From contig JAWKUK010000023.1 in the NCBI GenBank assembly GCA_041398605.1, positions 56,580 to 120,579 on the forward strand: a stretch of DNA of 64,000 bases. Reading direction: 5' to 3'. Shown here piece after piece: positions 39,545-49,429 of the stretch. Source of the DNA: JAWKUK01 sp041398605 (lineage in GTDB: Bacteria > Planctomycetota > UBA1135 > GCA-002686595). Position 1 is the stretch's first letter. The number at the start of each line of letters is the position of its first letter. Under the pieces are notes generated by a model, which saw only the letters and a program-made list of their open reading frames with translations, did no database searches and was not told where the DNA came from. The position numbers were made by a program, and so were the translations under genes.

Positions 39545-41158
39545 ATGAAGGACCCCTTCGCAAGGCCGGACGCGCTGCGTTTGAAGCCGATCGAGGTCGA
39601 GGGCTGGCCTGCGCCGATCGACCTCGTCCACGGCCGCCTCACGCTCGGGCGGTCGAGCGAGAACGACGTCGCGCTGCCCGCCGGCAGCTTCCCCGCGGTC
39701 TCCAGCAAGCACGCCCGCGTCGAAGACCGCGGCGGAAAGCTCTGGATCATCGACCTCGGCTCACGCAACGGCACGCTCGTAAACGGCGAGCGCGTGGCGG
39801 AGCGCGCCCTCGGCCCGGGCGACATCCTGCGCCTCGGCCCCGTCGGTCCGAGGTTCATGGTGACCGGGCGCAAGGCGCTCGACCAGACCGTGTTCGTCGA
39901 TCCGCGCGCCGTCGGCCTCGCCCCAGAGGTCTCGAAGGCGGACGTCGAGCAGCTCGTCGCCAAGGGCGCGCGCCGTGGCCTCGTACGGACGCTCGCGCTG
40001 AGCGGCGCGTTGGTGTGCGCGCTCGCGCTGCTCGCCGTCGAGGCCAAGCGTGCGCGAGAGCACGACGTCGGCACACACGGCGAGGACGTCGCGGCGCAGC
40101 GCAAGGAGCTCGCGAGCGAGCTCGCGATGGCGGGCGACGTGCTCGAGCAGCGGCTCAGCGCAGCGTGGGCGAAGCTCGATCACTCCGCGCCCAAGAACGA
40201 CACGAGCCGCATCGTCGAGGAGCTCCGCCGCGAGGTCGCGACGACGCGCGCGGAGCTGGGTTCTACGCGCGCGGAGCTGGGTTCTACGCGCGCGCAGCTG
40301 GGCGATGCGCTGGCAAAGTTCGACGCGCGCGACCCGTGGAACCTCGCCGAAGCGCGGCTCGTCGGCGTCGCAGCCGTGCGCCGCGCGGTGGTGCTGATCG
40401 AGAGCCGGCTCGTGCTGCGGCACCAGGAGACGGGCGCGCTCTTGCACGAAGCGACCGACGGCTTCAGCGTGCGCCCGAACTTCGAGGACCGCGGGGAGCT
40501 CTGGGCCCTCGAATCAACGGGCTCTGGCTTCTGCATCGCGGCGGACGGCTCGATCGTGACGAACATCCACGTCGTCTCGATGCCCCAGGACAACCAAGTC
40601 CTGCTCGCGACGCGCGGCCTGCCGATCGAGCCGGTGCTGGAGCTGAACGCGGTCTTCTCGGGCGAGACGGTCCGGCATCCGCTGACCGTCGTGCGCGTCG
40701 CGGACGGCGAGGTCGACCTCGCCCTCGCTCGCATCGAGCCGTTCGAGGGCATGCCCTTCATCGAGACGTTCTCGCTCGACGTGACGCCGCCGCCCGACGG
40801 GAGCGACATCTACCTGCTCGGCTTTCCGCTCGGGCACTTCGCGCTCCAGGAGGGCGAGCGCGTGATCGCCTCCACGTTCCGCGGCATCCTGTCGCGCAAC
40901 GTCGGCGGCCAGATGCAGGTCGACGCAGGGGTCCACCCGGGCAACAGCGGCGGGCCGATCACCGACTCGTTCGGACGGGTCGTGGGCGTCGTGTTCAGCG
41001 TCCAGGCGCTGCCGGACCAAACGGCCGTCTACACGATCGGATACGGGGTCCCGATCGCAGAGCTCGGGCGGATCTGGCCCGAGCCGCGGGGGGCCGGCGA
41101 AGCGCTCGCTCCGCCGCCGGGGGCCTCCGCCGGGGAACTCTCCGGGAAAAAGCGCTGA
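39545..41158 (+). CDS. FHA domain - transmembrane - coiled coil - trypsin-like serine protease
   Basis: 537 residues from the ATG at 39545, the only start that keeps the FHA domain whole. The FHA domain (about 25-105) has LGRSSENDVAL, SSKHARV and LGSRNGTLVNG, so it should bind phosphothreonine. A membrane helix (about 147-165) and a coiled coil with two 7-residue repeats (RAELGST) follow. The protease domain (about 285-520) has the triad His in TNIHVVS (near 341), Asp in VDLALARI (near 392) and Ser in GNSGGPI (near 467), as in DegP/HtrA. There is no PDZ domain. FHA inside with protease outside suggests a signal relay across the membrane. Confidence 0.85.
   Translation: MKDPFARPDALRLKPIEVEGWPAPIDLVHGRLTLGRSSENDVALPAGSFPAVSSKHARVEDRGGKLWIIDLGSRNGTLVNGERVAERALGPGDILRLGPVGPRFMVTGRKALDQTVFVDPRAVGLAPEVSKADVEQLVAKGARRGLVRTLALSGALVCALALLAVEAKRAREHDVGTHGEDVAAQRKELASELAMAGDVLEQRLSAAWAKLDHSAPKNDTSRIVEELRREVATTRAELGSTRAELGSTRAQLGDALAKFDARDPWNLAEARLVGVAAVRRAVVLIESRLVLRHQETGALLHEATDGFSVRPNFEDRGELWALESTGSGFCIAADGSIVTNIHVVSMPQDNQVLLATRGLPIEPVLELNAVFSGETVRHPLTVVRVADGEVDLALARIEPFEGMPFIETFSLDVTPPPDGSDIYLLGFPLGHFALQEGERVIASTFRGILSRNVGGQMQVDAGVHPGNSGGPITDSFGRVVGVVFSVQALPDQTAVYTIGYGVPIAELGRIWPEPRGAGEALAPPPGASAGELSGKKR
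40244..40302. repeat. 21-bp tandem repeat in the FHA-protease gene
   Basis: Two identical 21-bp units (starting ACGCGCGCGGAGCTGGG, at 40244 and 40265) and most of a third. They encode TRAELGS heptads in the coiled-coil segment, keeping the reading frame. Confidence 0.9.
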
Positions 41159-41232
41159 GCGCTATCGCTCGCTCGCGCGCGCGATAATCTGTCGCGGTCG
41201 AAGCGCGGCCCTGCCCGCCGTGCCCGACCGAA

Positions 41233-41982
41233 ATGCGACCCCGCACGATCCGGCACGGCCTCGTCGATTCGACCAACGAGCGCGCGCTCAAAGCGCTGCA
41301 TGAGGGCACGGCCCAACACGGGGACGTCCATGTGGCGGAAGGCCAGACCTCGGGCCGGGGGCGGCTCGGACGGCGCTGGGAGTCCCCGCTCGGTGAGGGC
41401 ACGTTTGTCACCCTCATTGCCCGGCCGGGACGGATCCCGGTCGCCGGCTGCCTGACCCTAGCTGGCGGCCTCGCCGTGGTCGACGTCTGCCGAGCGCTCG
41501 GCCTCACGCGGGCCGAGCTCGATTGGCCAAACGACGTGGTCGTTGGCGACGCCAAGCTCGCCGGGGTCCTGACCGAGAGCCGCGGCCTCGACCCCGCGGA
41601 CCCGGCTTGGGTCGTCGGCGTCGGGCTCAACGTGGCGCAGCGCAGCTTCGACGACGCCCTCGCCGCGTCACGCCGGGTCACGAGCCTCGCCCTCGAAGGG
41701 CTCACGGTCGACCGGCTGGCGGTCGAAGCGGCGTTGATCGACGCGCTGCGAGCGCGGGTCGAGGCGACCCTCGCTGACCCGACGCCCGTGTTCGACGACG
41801 CCTTCCGCGCGCTGCTTCAGGGCGGCCGTGACGTGCGCGTCGATGTCGCAGGCGAGGTCCTGACCGGGCGCTTCACTGCGCTGACCCCCCAGCGCGGCCT
41901 CTGCCTCGCGCGCGTGGACGGGCGCGCTTGGGTCCCGCTGGCGCACGTGCGCTCGGTAGAGCTCACGGGCCCCGCCGACTGA
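41233..41982 (+). CDS. birA: biotin--[acetyl-CoA-carboxylase] ligase (BirA, class I)
   Basis: 249 residues. It makes biotinoyl-AMP and transfers biotin to the carrier protein of acetyl-CoA carboxylase. The biotin-binding motif GRGRLGRRWESP is at about 41-52, DWPNDVVV at about 98 and KLAGVLTE at about 108. VVGVGLNV is also present. A C-terminal SH3-like part (GRFTALTPQRGLCL) is typical. It lacks the N-terminal helix-turn-helix of the E. coli protein, so it is an enzyme only, not a repressor. It heads the + strand group birA-rph-rdgB-lepA-lepB. Confidence 0.9.
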   Translation: MRPRTIRHGLVDSTNERALKALHEGTAQHGDVHVAEGQTSGRGRLGRRWESPLGEGTFVTLIARPGRIPVAGCLTLAGGLAVVDVCRALGLTRAELDWPNDVVVGDAKLAGVLTESRGLDPADPAWVVGVGLNVAQRSFDDALAASRRVTSLALEGLTVDRLAVEAALIDALRARVEATLADPTPVFDDAFRALLQGGRDVRVDVAGEVLTGRFTALTPQRGLCLARVDGRAWVPLAHVRSVELTGPAD

Positions 41983-42085
41983 GCGGCCGCCACTCCCAGG
42001 GGTCGGCGCCTCCCGCGAGGTACACTACGCGGCTCGGACGCCGCCGCGGAGGACCCGCGGACCAGGCGCCGAACGACGACCACCC

Positions 42086-42805
42086 ATGCAGCGCAACGAC
42101 GGCCGATCCCCCGGCGACCTCCGCCCCATCACCTTTCAGCGCAAGTTCACGAACCGCGCGCACGGCTCCGTGCTCGTGTCGTTCGGCGAAACGCGCGTCC
42201 TCTGCACCGCGATCGTGCAGGACGGCGTGCCGTTTTTCATGAAGGGAAAGGGCCGCGGCTGGGTGACCGCCGAATACGCGATGCTCCCGAGCTCGACGAA
42301 CGAGCGCAAGTCGCGCGACAAGGCTGGCAAGGTGGACGGGCGCTCGATCGAGATCCAGCGCCTGATCGGGCGCGCCCTGCGCGGCGTCGTCGACCCTTCG
42401 CTCCTGACCGAGCGCACGATTTGGGTCGACTGCGACGTCCTGCAAGCCGACGGCGGGACGCGCACGGCGGCGATCAGCGGCGCGTGGGTCGCGCTGCACG
42501 ACGCGATCAGCTGGATGGACTCGCAGCGCTACTTGAAGGCGTGGCCGCTGAAGAGCCAGCTCGGCGCCGTCTCTGTGGGCATCGTCGGCGGGACGGCGCT
42601 GTGCGACCTCAACTACGAGGAGGACAGCCGCGCCGAGACCGACATGAACCTCGTCATGACCGACGCAGGCAAGTTCATCGAAGTGCAGGGCGCGGCCGAG
42701 GGCGCGCCGTTCGATCGCGCCGAGCTCGACACGATGTTGGAGCTCGGTGGCGCGGGCATCGCGCAGATCTTTGCGCTGCAGAAGGCCGCGCTCGCCGAGC
42801 GCTGA
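42086..42805 (+). CDS. rph: ribonuclease PH
   Basis: 239 residues, the normal family length. RNase PH trims the 3' end of tRNA precursors using phosphate. Family blocks are present: RPITFQRKFTNRAHGSVLVSFGETRVLCTA at the start, KGRGWVTAEYAMLPSSTNER near 52, the phosphate-binding GRSIEIQRLIGRALRGVVD near 86, and DCDVLQADGGTRTAAI near 116. EDSRAETDMNLVMTDAGKFIEVQGAAEGAPF is close to the end. It lies between birA and rdgB. The pairing of rph and rdgB is common in bacteria. Confidence 0.96.
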   Translation: MQRNDGRSPGDLRPITFQRKFTNRAHGSVLVSFGETRVLCTAIVQDGVPFFMKGKGRGWVTAEYAMLPSSTNERKSRDKAGKVDGRSIEIQRLIGRALRGVVDPSLLTERTIWVDCDVLQADGGTRTAAISGAWVALHDAISWMDSQRYLKAWPLKSQLGAVSVGIVGGTALCDLNYEEDSRAETDMNLVMTDAGKFIEVQGAAEGAPFDRAELDTMLELGGAGIAQIFALQKAALAER

Positions 42806-42856
42806 GGCGCGCCGCAAGGACCCGCTGAACGCCCACCGTCTCGCGCCCCCGCCGCC

Positions 42857-43540
42857 ATGGACCTCCTGCTCGCCTCTGGCAACCAGAAGAAGCTCGCTGA
42901 GCTCACGCGCATCGTCGCAGGCCTCGGCGTGCGGGTCCTGTCGCCTGCGGACGTCGACGCGCTGCCTGAGATCGACGAGGACGGCGCGACGTTCGAGGCG
43001 AACGCGCTGAAGAAGGCGCGCGGCTGGGCCGCTGCGTCAGGCCTCGTGTGCATCGCGGACGACTCGGGCCTCGAAGTCGACGCGCTCGACGGCGCGCCTG
43101 GGGTGCGCTCCGCGCGCTACGCCGGCGTGCACGGCGACGACCACGCGAACAACCAGAAGCTGCTCGCAGCGCTCGACGGGACGCCAGACAGCGCCCGTGG
43201 CGCGCGCTTCGTGTGCGCCATCGCGGTCGTCGACCCGAGCGGCGCGACGCGGTGCGCGGCGCGCGGCACGGTCGAAGGGCGCATCGTGCGCGCGCCCCGC
43301 GGGGCGGACGGCTTTGGCTATGATCCGCTCTTCGAGTGCCACGACGAGGGGCTCCCGGCGGCGTTGCGCGGGCGCACCTTCGGCGAGCTCACACACGCCG
43401 AGAAGGCGCTCGTCAGCCACCGCGCCCGCGCGCTCGCGCAGCTGCGCGGCGACCTCGCGGCGCTCGCCGGCGAGCGCGCGCAGGCGCAGCCCGGACGTGA
43501 ACGAACGACCGACGGCCCCACGGGCCGCATCGGGCACTGA
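42857..43540 (+). CDS. rdgB: dITP/XTP pyrophosphatase (RdgB/HAM1)
   Basis: 227 residues. It hydrolyses non-canonical purine triphosphates (dITP, XTP) to monophosphates and so prevents their incorporation. The opening LLLASGNQKKLAELTRI is the family nucleotide-binding segment. ADDSGLEVDALDGAPGVRSARYAG near 71-94 and GADGFGYDPLFECHD near 150 are diagnostic. The last 20 residues are an Arg/Pro-rich extension. It sits 51 bp after rph and ends 23 bp before lepA. Confidence 0.95.
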   Translation: MDLLLASGNQKKLAELTRIVAGLGVRVLSPADVDALPEIDEDGATFEANALKKARGWAAASGLVCIADDSGLEVDALDGAPGVRSARYAGVHGDDHANNQKLLAALDGTPDSARGARFVCAIAVVDPSGATRCAARGTVEGRIVRAPRGADGFGYDPLFECHDEGLPAALRGRTFGELTHAEKALVSHRARALAQLRGDLAALAGERAQAQPGRERTTDGPTGRIGH

Positions 43541-43563
43541 GACGGATGGAATGGTGAACTGAG

Positions 43564-45363
<1,800 letters not shown>

Positions 45364-45385
45364 GCGGCGCGGGGCGCCCATCGAC

Positions 45386-46846
45386 ATGGTGACGGCGGGC
45401 CCGACGCGAGCGAGGCGGCGGCCCTTCCGTGAGGCCGCCGAGGCGTGTGTCACCGCGCTCACGATCGCGCTGCTGCTGAAGGTCTTCCTGGTCGAGGCGT
45501 ACCACATCCCGACTGGCTCGATGATGCCGACGCTGTTCGGCTACGAGGCCGGCGACGGCACCTCCATCAAGGACACGGTGCTCGTCGACCGGCTCGCGTA
45601 CCTCGCTGGCGACCCCGCGCGCTTCGACGTCGCCGTCTTCCGGTTCCCGCTCGACCGCGAGCGCGCGTTCGTCAAGCGCGTGTGGGGCCTCCCGGGCGAC
45701 ACGCTGCGCATCTCAAACGGCGACGTGCAGCGCCTCGAGCCGGACGGGACGTGGCGCGCGCCGCAGCGCTCGGCGCGGGTGATGGACGAGATGTGGCTGC
45801 CGCTCGAGCACCACGGCGGCTGGGAGCTCGTCGGCGCGACGATCGACGTCTCCGCGGGCGAAGTCGCCGCGGCCGCGATCGAGGTCGGGGCGACGGGCGG
45901 CGCGCTGATCTACCCGCGGGGCGCAGCGGAGCGCGACGACGCCGCGCGGATCGTCGACCTCTACCGGGACGGGTACCCCGAAGCGCTGCGCGCGCAGATG
46001 CCCGAGCGCGGCGGGCAGAACGTCGTCGGCGACCTCCGCCTCGGGTTCGACGTCCTCGTGCCTGAGGGCGACGCCGCGCTCACGTTGGTCACCGTCGAGG
46101 TCTTCGAGCGCGCCGAGGACGGCTGGCACGTCGCGCGCGCGACGGTGCCGGTGGACGAGGGCGCGCTGACGCTCGTCGCAGAGGCACCGGCGGCGCAGCT
46201 CGCGCCTGCGGGCGCACAGGCAGAGCCTGCTGCGCCCCCGGGCGCCGACACGGCGCACCTCCACCGCGGCCAGCGCGCGCGCGTCACGCTTTCGACGTTG
46301 GACGACGTGGCGCGGGTGACGCTGACGGGGGCGACGGGCAGCGCGACGCGCGCGGTGTCGCTCGCCGCGGTCGAGCCGCTCGGCTCGTACGTGCGGATCA
46401 CCTGCGACGGGCGCGCGACGCTCTCAGGCTTATCGCTCGCGCGCGACGTGCACTACGTCCTCGGGCGCGCGGCGACGGACACGTGGACGGTGCCGGACCG
46501 CGCGTACTTCGTGCTGGGCGACAACACGCAGCGCTCCGTCGACAGCCGCGAGTGGCGCCTCGACGCTTACCGCTTCGAGGCAGGCCCGCGGGCAGGCGAG
46601 GTCGTGCGCGGCCAGAACATCCCGGGGGAGAACCCGCTGACGGCGTTCAGCGAGGCGCCGGAGCCGGTCTGGTACTTCCGCGACGAGTGGGGCGAGCGCC
46701 AGCGGCTGCCGGTCGTGGACATCGGCATGCCGCCGCCGATCGAGGCCCCCTTCGTCCCCCGCGACCACTTCGTCGGCCGCGCGTTCCTGGTCATCTGGCC
46801 CCCGACGCCGGGCGGCGCCGGGCCCTGGCCGCGCGCGGTCCACTGA
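45386..46846 (+). CDS. lepB: signal peptidase I with large insertion
   Basis: 486 residues; about 200-350 is usual. It removes signal peptides from exported proteins at the outer face of the membrane. A membrane helix (about 21-36) leads into the catalytic Ser motif HIPTGSMMPTL (Ser45). The general base Lys97 lies in FVKRVWGLPGD. The conserved box YFVLGDNTQRSVDSREW comes only near residue 375, and IGRAFLVIWPP-like sequence closes the protein. The roughly 250 residues between Lys97 and box E are an extra beta-rich domain. Its neighbour lepA and a second signal peptidase at 49430 are discussed separately. Confidence 0.9.
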   Translation: MVTAGPTRARRRPFREAAEACVTALTIALLLKVFLVEAYHIPTGSMMPTLFGYEAGDGTSIKDTVLVDRLAYLAGDPARFDVAVFRFPLDRERAFVKRVWGLPGDTLRISNGDVQRLEPDGTWRAPQRSARVMDEMWLPLEHHGGWELVGATIDVSAGEVAAAAIEVGATGGALIYPRGAAERDDAARIVDLYRDGYPEALRAQMPERGGQNVVGDLRLGFDVLVPEGDAALTLVTVEVFERAEDGWHVARATVPVDEGALTLVAEAPAAQLAPAGAQAEPAAPPGADTAHLHRGQRARVTLSTLDDVARVTLTGATGSATRAVSLAAVEPLGSYVRITCDGRATLSGLSLARDVHYVLGRAATDTWTVPDRAYFVLGDNTQRSVDSREWRLDAYRFEAGPRAGEVVRGQNIPGENPLTAFSEAPEPVWYFRDEWGERQRLPVVDIGMPPPIEAPFVPRDHFVGRAFLVIWPPTPGGAGPWPRAVH

Positions 46847-47024
46847 AGGAGGCGCGATCAGCGGCGCAGGCCCCTTGGTTCAGCCCCTTGGAGCGTCGAC
46901 GATGCATGACACGAGCTCCGCGGTTGAGGCGCTGGACACGGAGCGCAGGTGTGCCACCTCCGCACTCTGGCCCGCTGCGCCATGCCTGAGTGCGTAGCCG
47001 CGCACGGAACGCAGCGGGGTCGTT

Positions 47025-48710
47025 GTGGAGCGGCCGCGCTTGCTCGATCCTGGCAGAGTGAACACCAATCCCCTCCCCGCGCCGCCCGCCCGCTTGCGCG
47101 GCGCCGAGTTGCTGCACGATCCGCGTTTCAACAAGGGCACCGCGTTCGACGGTCGCGAGCGCGACAGCCTGGGGCTGCGCGGTTTGCTGCCGCCGCGTCA
47201 CTTCACGCTCGAGGACCAGGTGACACGCGTGATGCGCAACCTCGAGCACAAGGGTGATCCGCTCGAGCAGTACCTCTACCTCGCCGAGCTGCAGGACAGG
47301 AACCAGACGGTCTTCTACAAGGCGCTCGTCGAGCACGTGCGCGCGCTGCTGCCGATCGTCTACACACCGACGGTGGGCGAAGCGTGCAAGCGGTTTGCGC
47401 ACGTCTTCACGCGTCCGCGTGGCCTGTACGTCTCGGCGGACGACCGCGGCGTGATCGCGCAGCTCTTGCGCAATTGGCCGATCCGTGAGGTCGCCGTGAT
47501 CGTCGTCACCGACGGCGAGCGCATCCTCGGGCTCGGCGACCTCGGCGCGAACGGCATCGGCATCCCGATCGGCAAGCTCGCGCTTTACACCGCGCTCGGC
47601 GGCGTGCACCCCGATCTGTGCCTGCCGATCGTGCTCGATATCGGCACCGACAATGCGGCGCTGCTAGAAGACCCGGTCTACATCGGCATCGCGCGCAAGC
47701 GCCTGCGCGGCGACGAGTACGCGGCCTTCGTCGACGAGTTCGTGCAAGCCGCCAACGAAGTGTTCCCCGGCGTGTTGATCCAGTTTGAGGACTTCGCGAC
47801 CGACAACGCCTTCGGCCTGCTCGCGCGCTATCGCGACCAGTGCTGCACGTTCAACGACGACATCCAAGGCACGGCCGCGGTCGTGCTCGCAGGGCTCGAG
47901 TCGTCTGCGCGGATCACGGGGGTCGCGTTGCGCGAACAAACGCTGTTGTTTCTAGGCGCGGGCGCGGCCGGGGTCGGCATCGCGAGCCTGATCGTCTCCG
48001 CGATGGTGCTCGATGGCGCGACGGAGGCCGAGGCCCGGTCGCGCTGCTGGTTCGTTGACTCGAAGGGGCTCGTTCAGTCCGCGCGCGGCGACCTCGCGCC
48101 ACACAAGCTGCCGTTCGCGCACGAGCACGCGCCGATCGGCGACTTGCTCGGCGCCGTGCGCGCGTTGCGTCCAACGACGTTGCTCGGGTTGTCGGCGCAA
48201 GCGAACGCCTTCGACGAGCCGGTGCTGCGGGCGATGGCGGAGCGTCAGCAGCGGCCGGTGATCTTCGCGCTCTCGAACCCGACCTCGAGGGCAGAGTGCA
48301 CGGCCGAGGACGCCTACCGCTGCACCGACGGGCGCGCGATCTTCGCCAGCGGCAGCCCGTTCGAGCCGGTCGAGATCGACGGCGTGCTGCGCGTCCCCGG
48401 CCAGGGCAACAACGCCTACATCTTCCCCGGCGTCGGCCTCGGCGCCGTCGCGAGCCGCGCGACACGCGTCACCGACGAGATGTTCCTCGCCGCCGCGCGC
48501 ACGCTCGCCCGGCTCGTCCCGCAGAGCGCGCTCGACGAGGGCTCGGTCTACCCGCCGCTCGAGATGATCCGCGAGGTCTCCCTCGCCATCGCGACCGCAG
48601 TGGCCACGATCGTCTGGGACGCGGGGCTCACGCGCCGCGATCGCCCCGCCGACATCGCCGCCTACGTGCGCGAGCAGGTGTACGACCCGCGCTACCACGC
48701 GTGGCTCTGA
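47025..48710 (+). CDS. maeA: malate dehydrogenase (oxaloacetate-decarboxylating), NAD-malic enzyme
   Basis: 561 residues from a GTG at 47025; a second GTG at 47058 is possible. It converts malate to pyruvate and carbon dioxide with NAD(P). The large bacterial/eukaryotic form is recognised by LNKGTAF-like FNKGTAFDGRERDSLGLRGLLPP at the start, VYTPTVGEACKRF near 109, and the metal/active-site block FEDFATDNAFGLLARY with FNDDIQGTAAVVLAG. The Rossmann motif LGAGAAGVGIA follows near 310. SNPTSRAECTAEDAY and QGNNAYIFPGVGLG complete the match. A hairpin follows the stop. Confidence 0.95.
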   Translation: MERPRLLDPGRVNTNPLPAPPARLRGAELLHDPRFNKGTAFDGRERDSLGLRGLLPPRHFTLEDQVTRVMRNLEHKGDPLEQYLYLAELQDRNQTVFYKALVEHVRALLPIVYTPTVGEACKRFAHVFTRPRGLYVSADDRGVIAQLLRNWPIREVAVIVVTDGERILGLGDLGANGIGIPIGKLALYTALGGVHPDLCLPIVLDIGTDNAALLEDPVYIGIARKRLRGDEYAAFVDEFVQAANEVFPGVLIQFEDFATDNAFGLLARYRDQCCTFNDDIQGTAAVVLAGLESSARITGVALREQTLLFLGAGAAGVGIASLIVSAMVLDGATEAEARSRCWFVDSKGLVQSARGDLAPHKLPFAHEHAPIGDLLGAVRALRPTTLLGLSAQANAFDEPVLRAMAERQQRPVIFALSNPTSRAECTAEDAYRCTDGRAIFASGSPFEPVEIDGVLRVPGQGNNAYIFPGVGLGAVASRATRVTDEMFLAAARTLARLVPQSALDEGSVYPPLEMIREVSLAIATAVATIVWDAGLTRRDRPADIAAYVREQVYDPRYHAWL

Positions 48711-48724
48711 GCAGCCCCGGCGCA

Positions 48725-48745
48725 CCGCTCAGGCGCGCTGAGCGG
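48725..48745 (+). terminator. terminator hairpin after the malic enzyme gene
   Basis: CCGCTCAG and CTGAGCGG form a perfect 8-bp stem with a 5-base loop, 15 bp after the stop. A second short palindrome, CCGCTCAGCGG, lies at 48755. There is no clear T-run. Confidence 0.5.
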
Positions 48746-48928
48746 CCAGGTGCCCCGCTCAGCGGCAGAGACCTCCAGCTCGTCCTGCAGCCGCACGACC
48801 GGGCCGTCAGGTTGCCTGCCCCCGCCCACGACACGGCAGCGCTCGGGCCGCCCGGCAAGGGGTGGATTCGGCCGAGTTTCGGCGCGCCAGGTACTCCGAG
48901 CCTTGCGCGCGGGTACCCTCTCTCCGTC

Positions 48929-49348
48929 ATGCCGAGCTCGCACACATCGGACCTTGTCACCCAAGGCATTCGCGTCCACGCCGCTGCGCAGTTCCTGCCG
49001 GGGGAATCGAAGCCCACCGAGAGCAGCTTCGTCTACGGGTACCGCATCACGTTGACCAACGAGGGCGAGCGCCCCGCGCAGCTCATCTCGCGCCACTGGG
49101 TCATCCTCGACGGGGAGGGCCGCCGGCGCGATGTGAAGGGCCCCGGCGTCGTCGGGCAGCAGCCGCGCCTCGAACCGGGCCAGTCGTACACATACTCGAG
49201 CTTCAGCCCCCTCGCGACGACGTGGGGCACGATGGAGGGCTCGTACACCTTCCGCGCCGAGGACGGGGCGACGTTCGAGGTCGCCGTCGGCCGCTTCATG
49301 CTCGTCCCGACCGCGCCGCCGCTCGACCTGGCCGTCAGCGGCACCTGA
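48929..49348 (+). CDS. apaG: ApaG-family protein
   Basis: 139 residues from the ATG at 48929. The ApaG fold (fibronectin-III-like beta sandwich) is covered by family blocks: YGYRITLTNEGERPAQLISRHWVILDGEGR near 37-66, VKGPGVVGQQPRLEPGQSYTYSSFSPLATTWGTMEGSY near 69-106, and FEVAVGRFMLVP near the end. ApaG has been linked to Co2+/Mg2+ tolerance in enteric bacteria, but its molecular role is not settled. It lies alone between maeA and the second lepB. Confidence 0.92.
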   Translation: MPSSHTSDLVTQGIRVHAAAQFLPGESKPTESSFVYGYRITLTNEGERPAQLISRHWVILDGEGRRRDVKGPGVVGQQPRLEPGQSYTYSSFSPLATTWGTMEGSYTFRAEDGATFEVAVGRFMLVPTAPPLDLAVSGT

Positions 49349-49429
49349 CCGCAGGGCGGACGTCGCGTCCCAGGCCGCGCCTCCGTCGCGCCCCGAAGCG
49401 CCCCCAGGGCGGTTATCCTGCCCGGCCCG

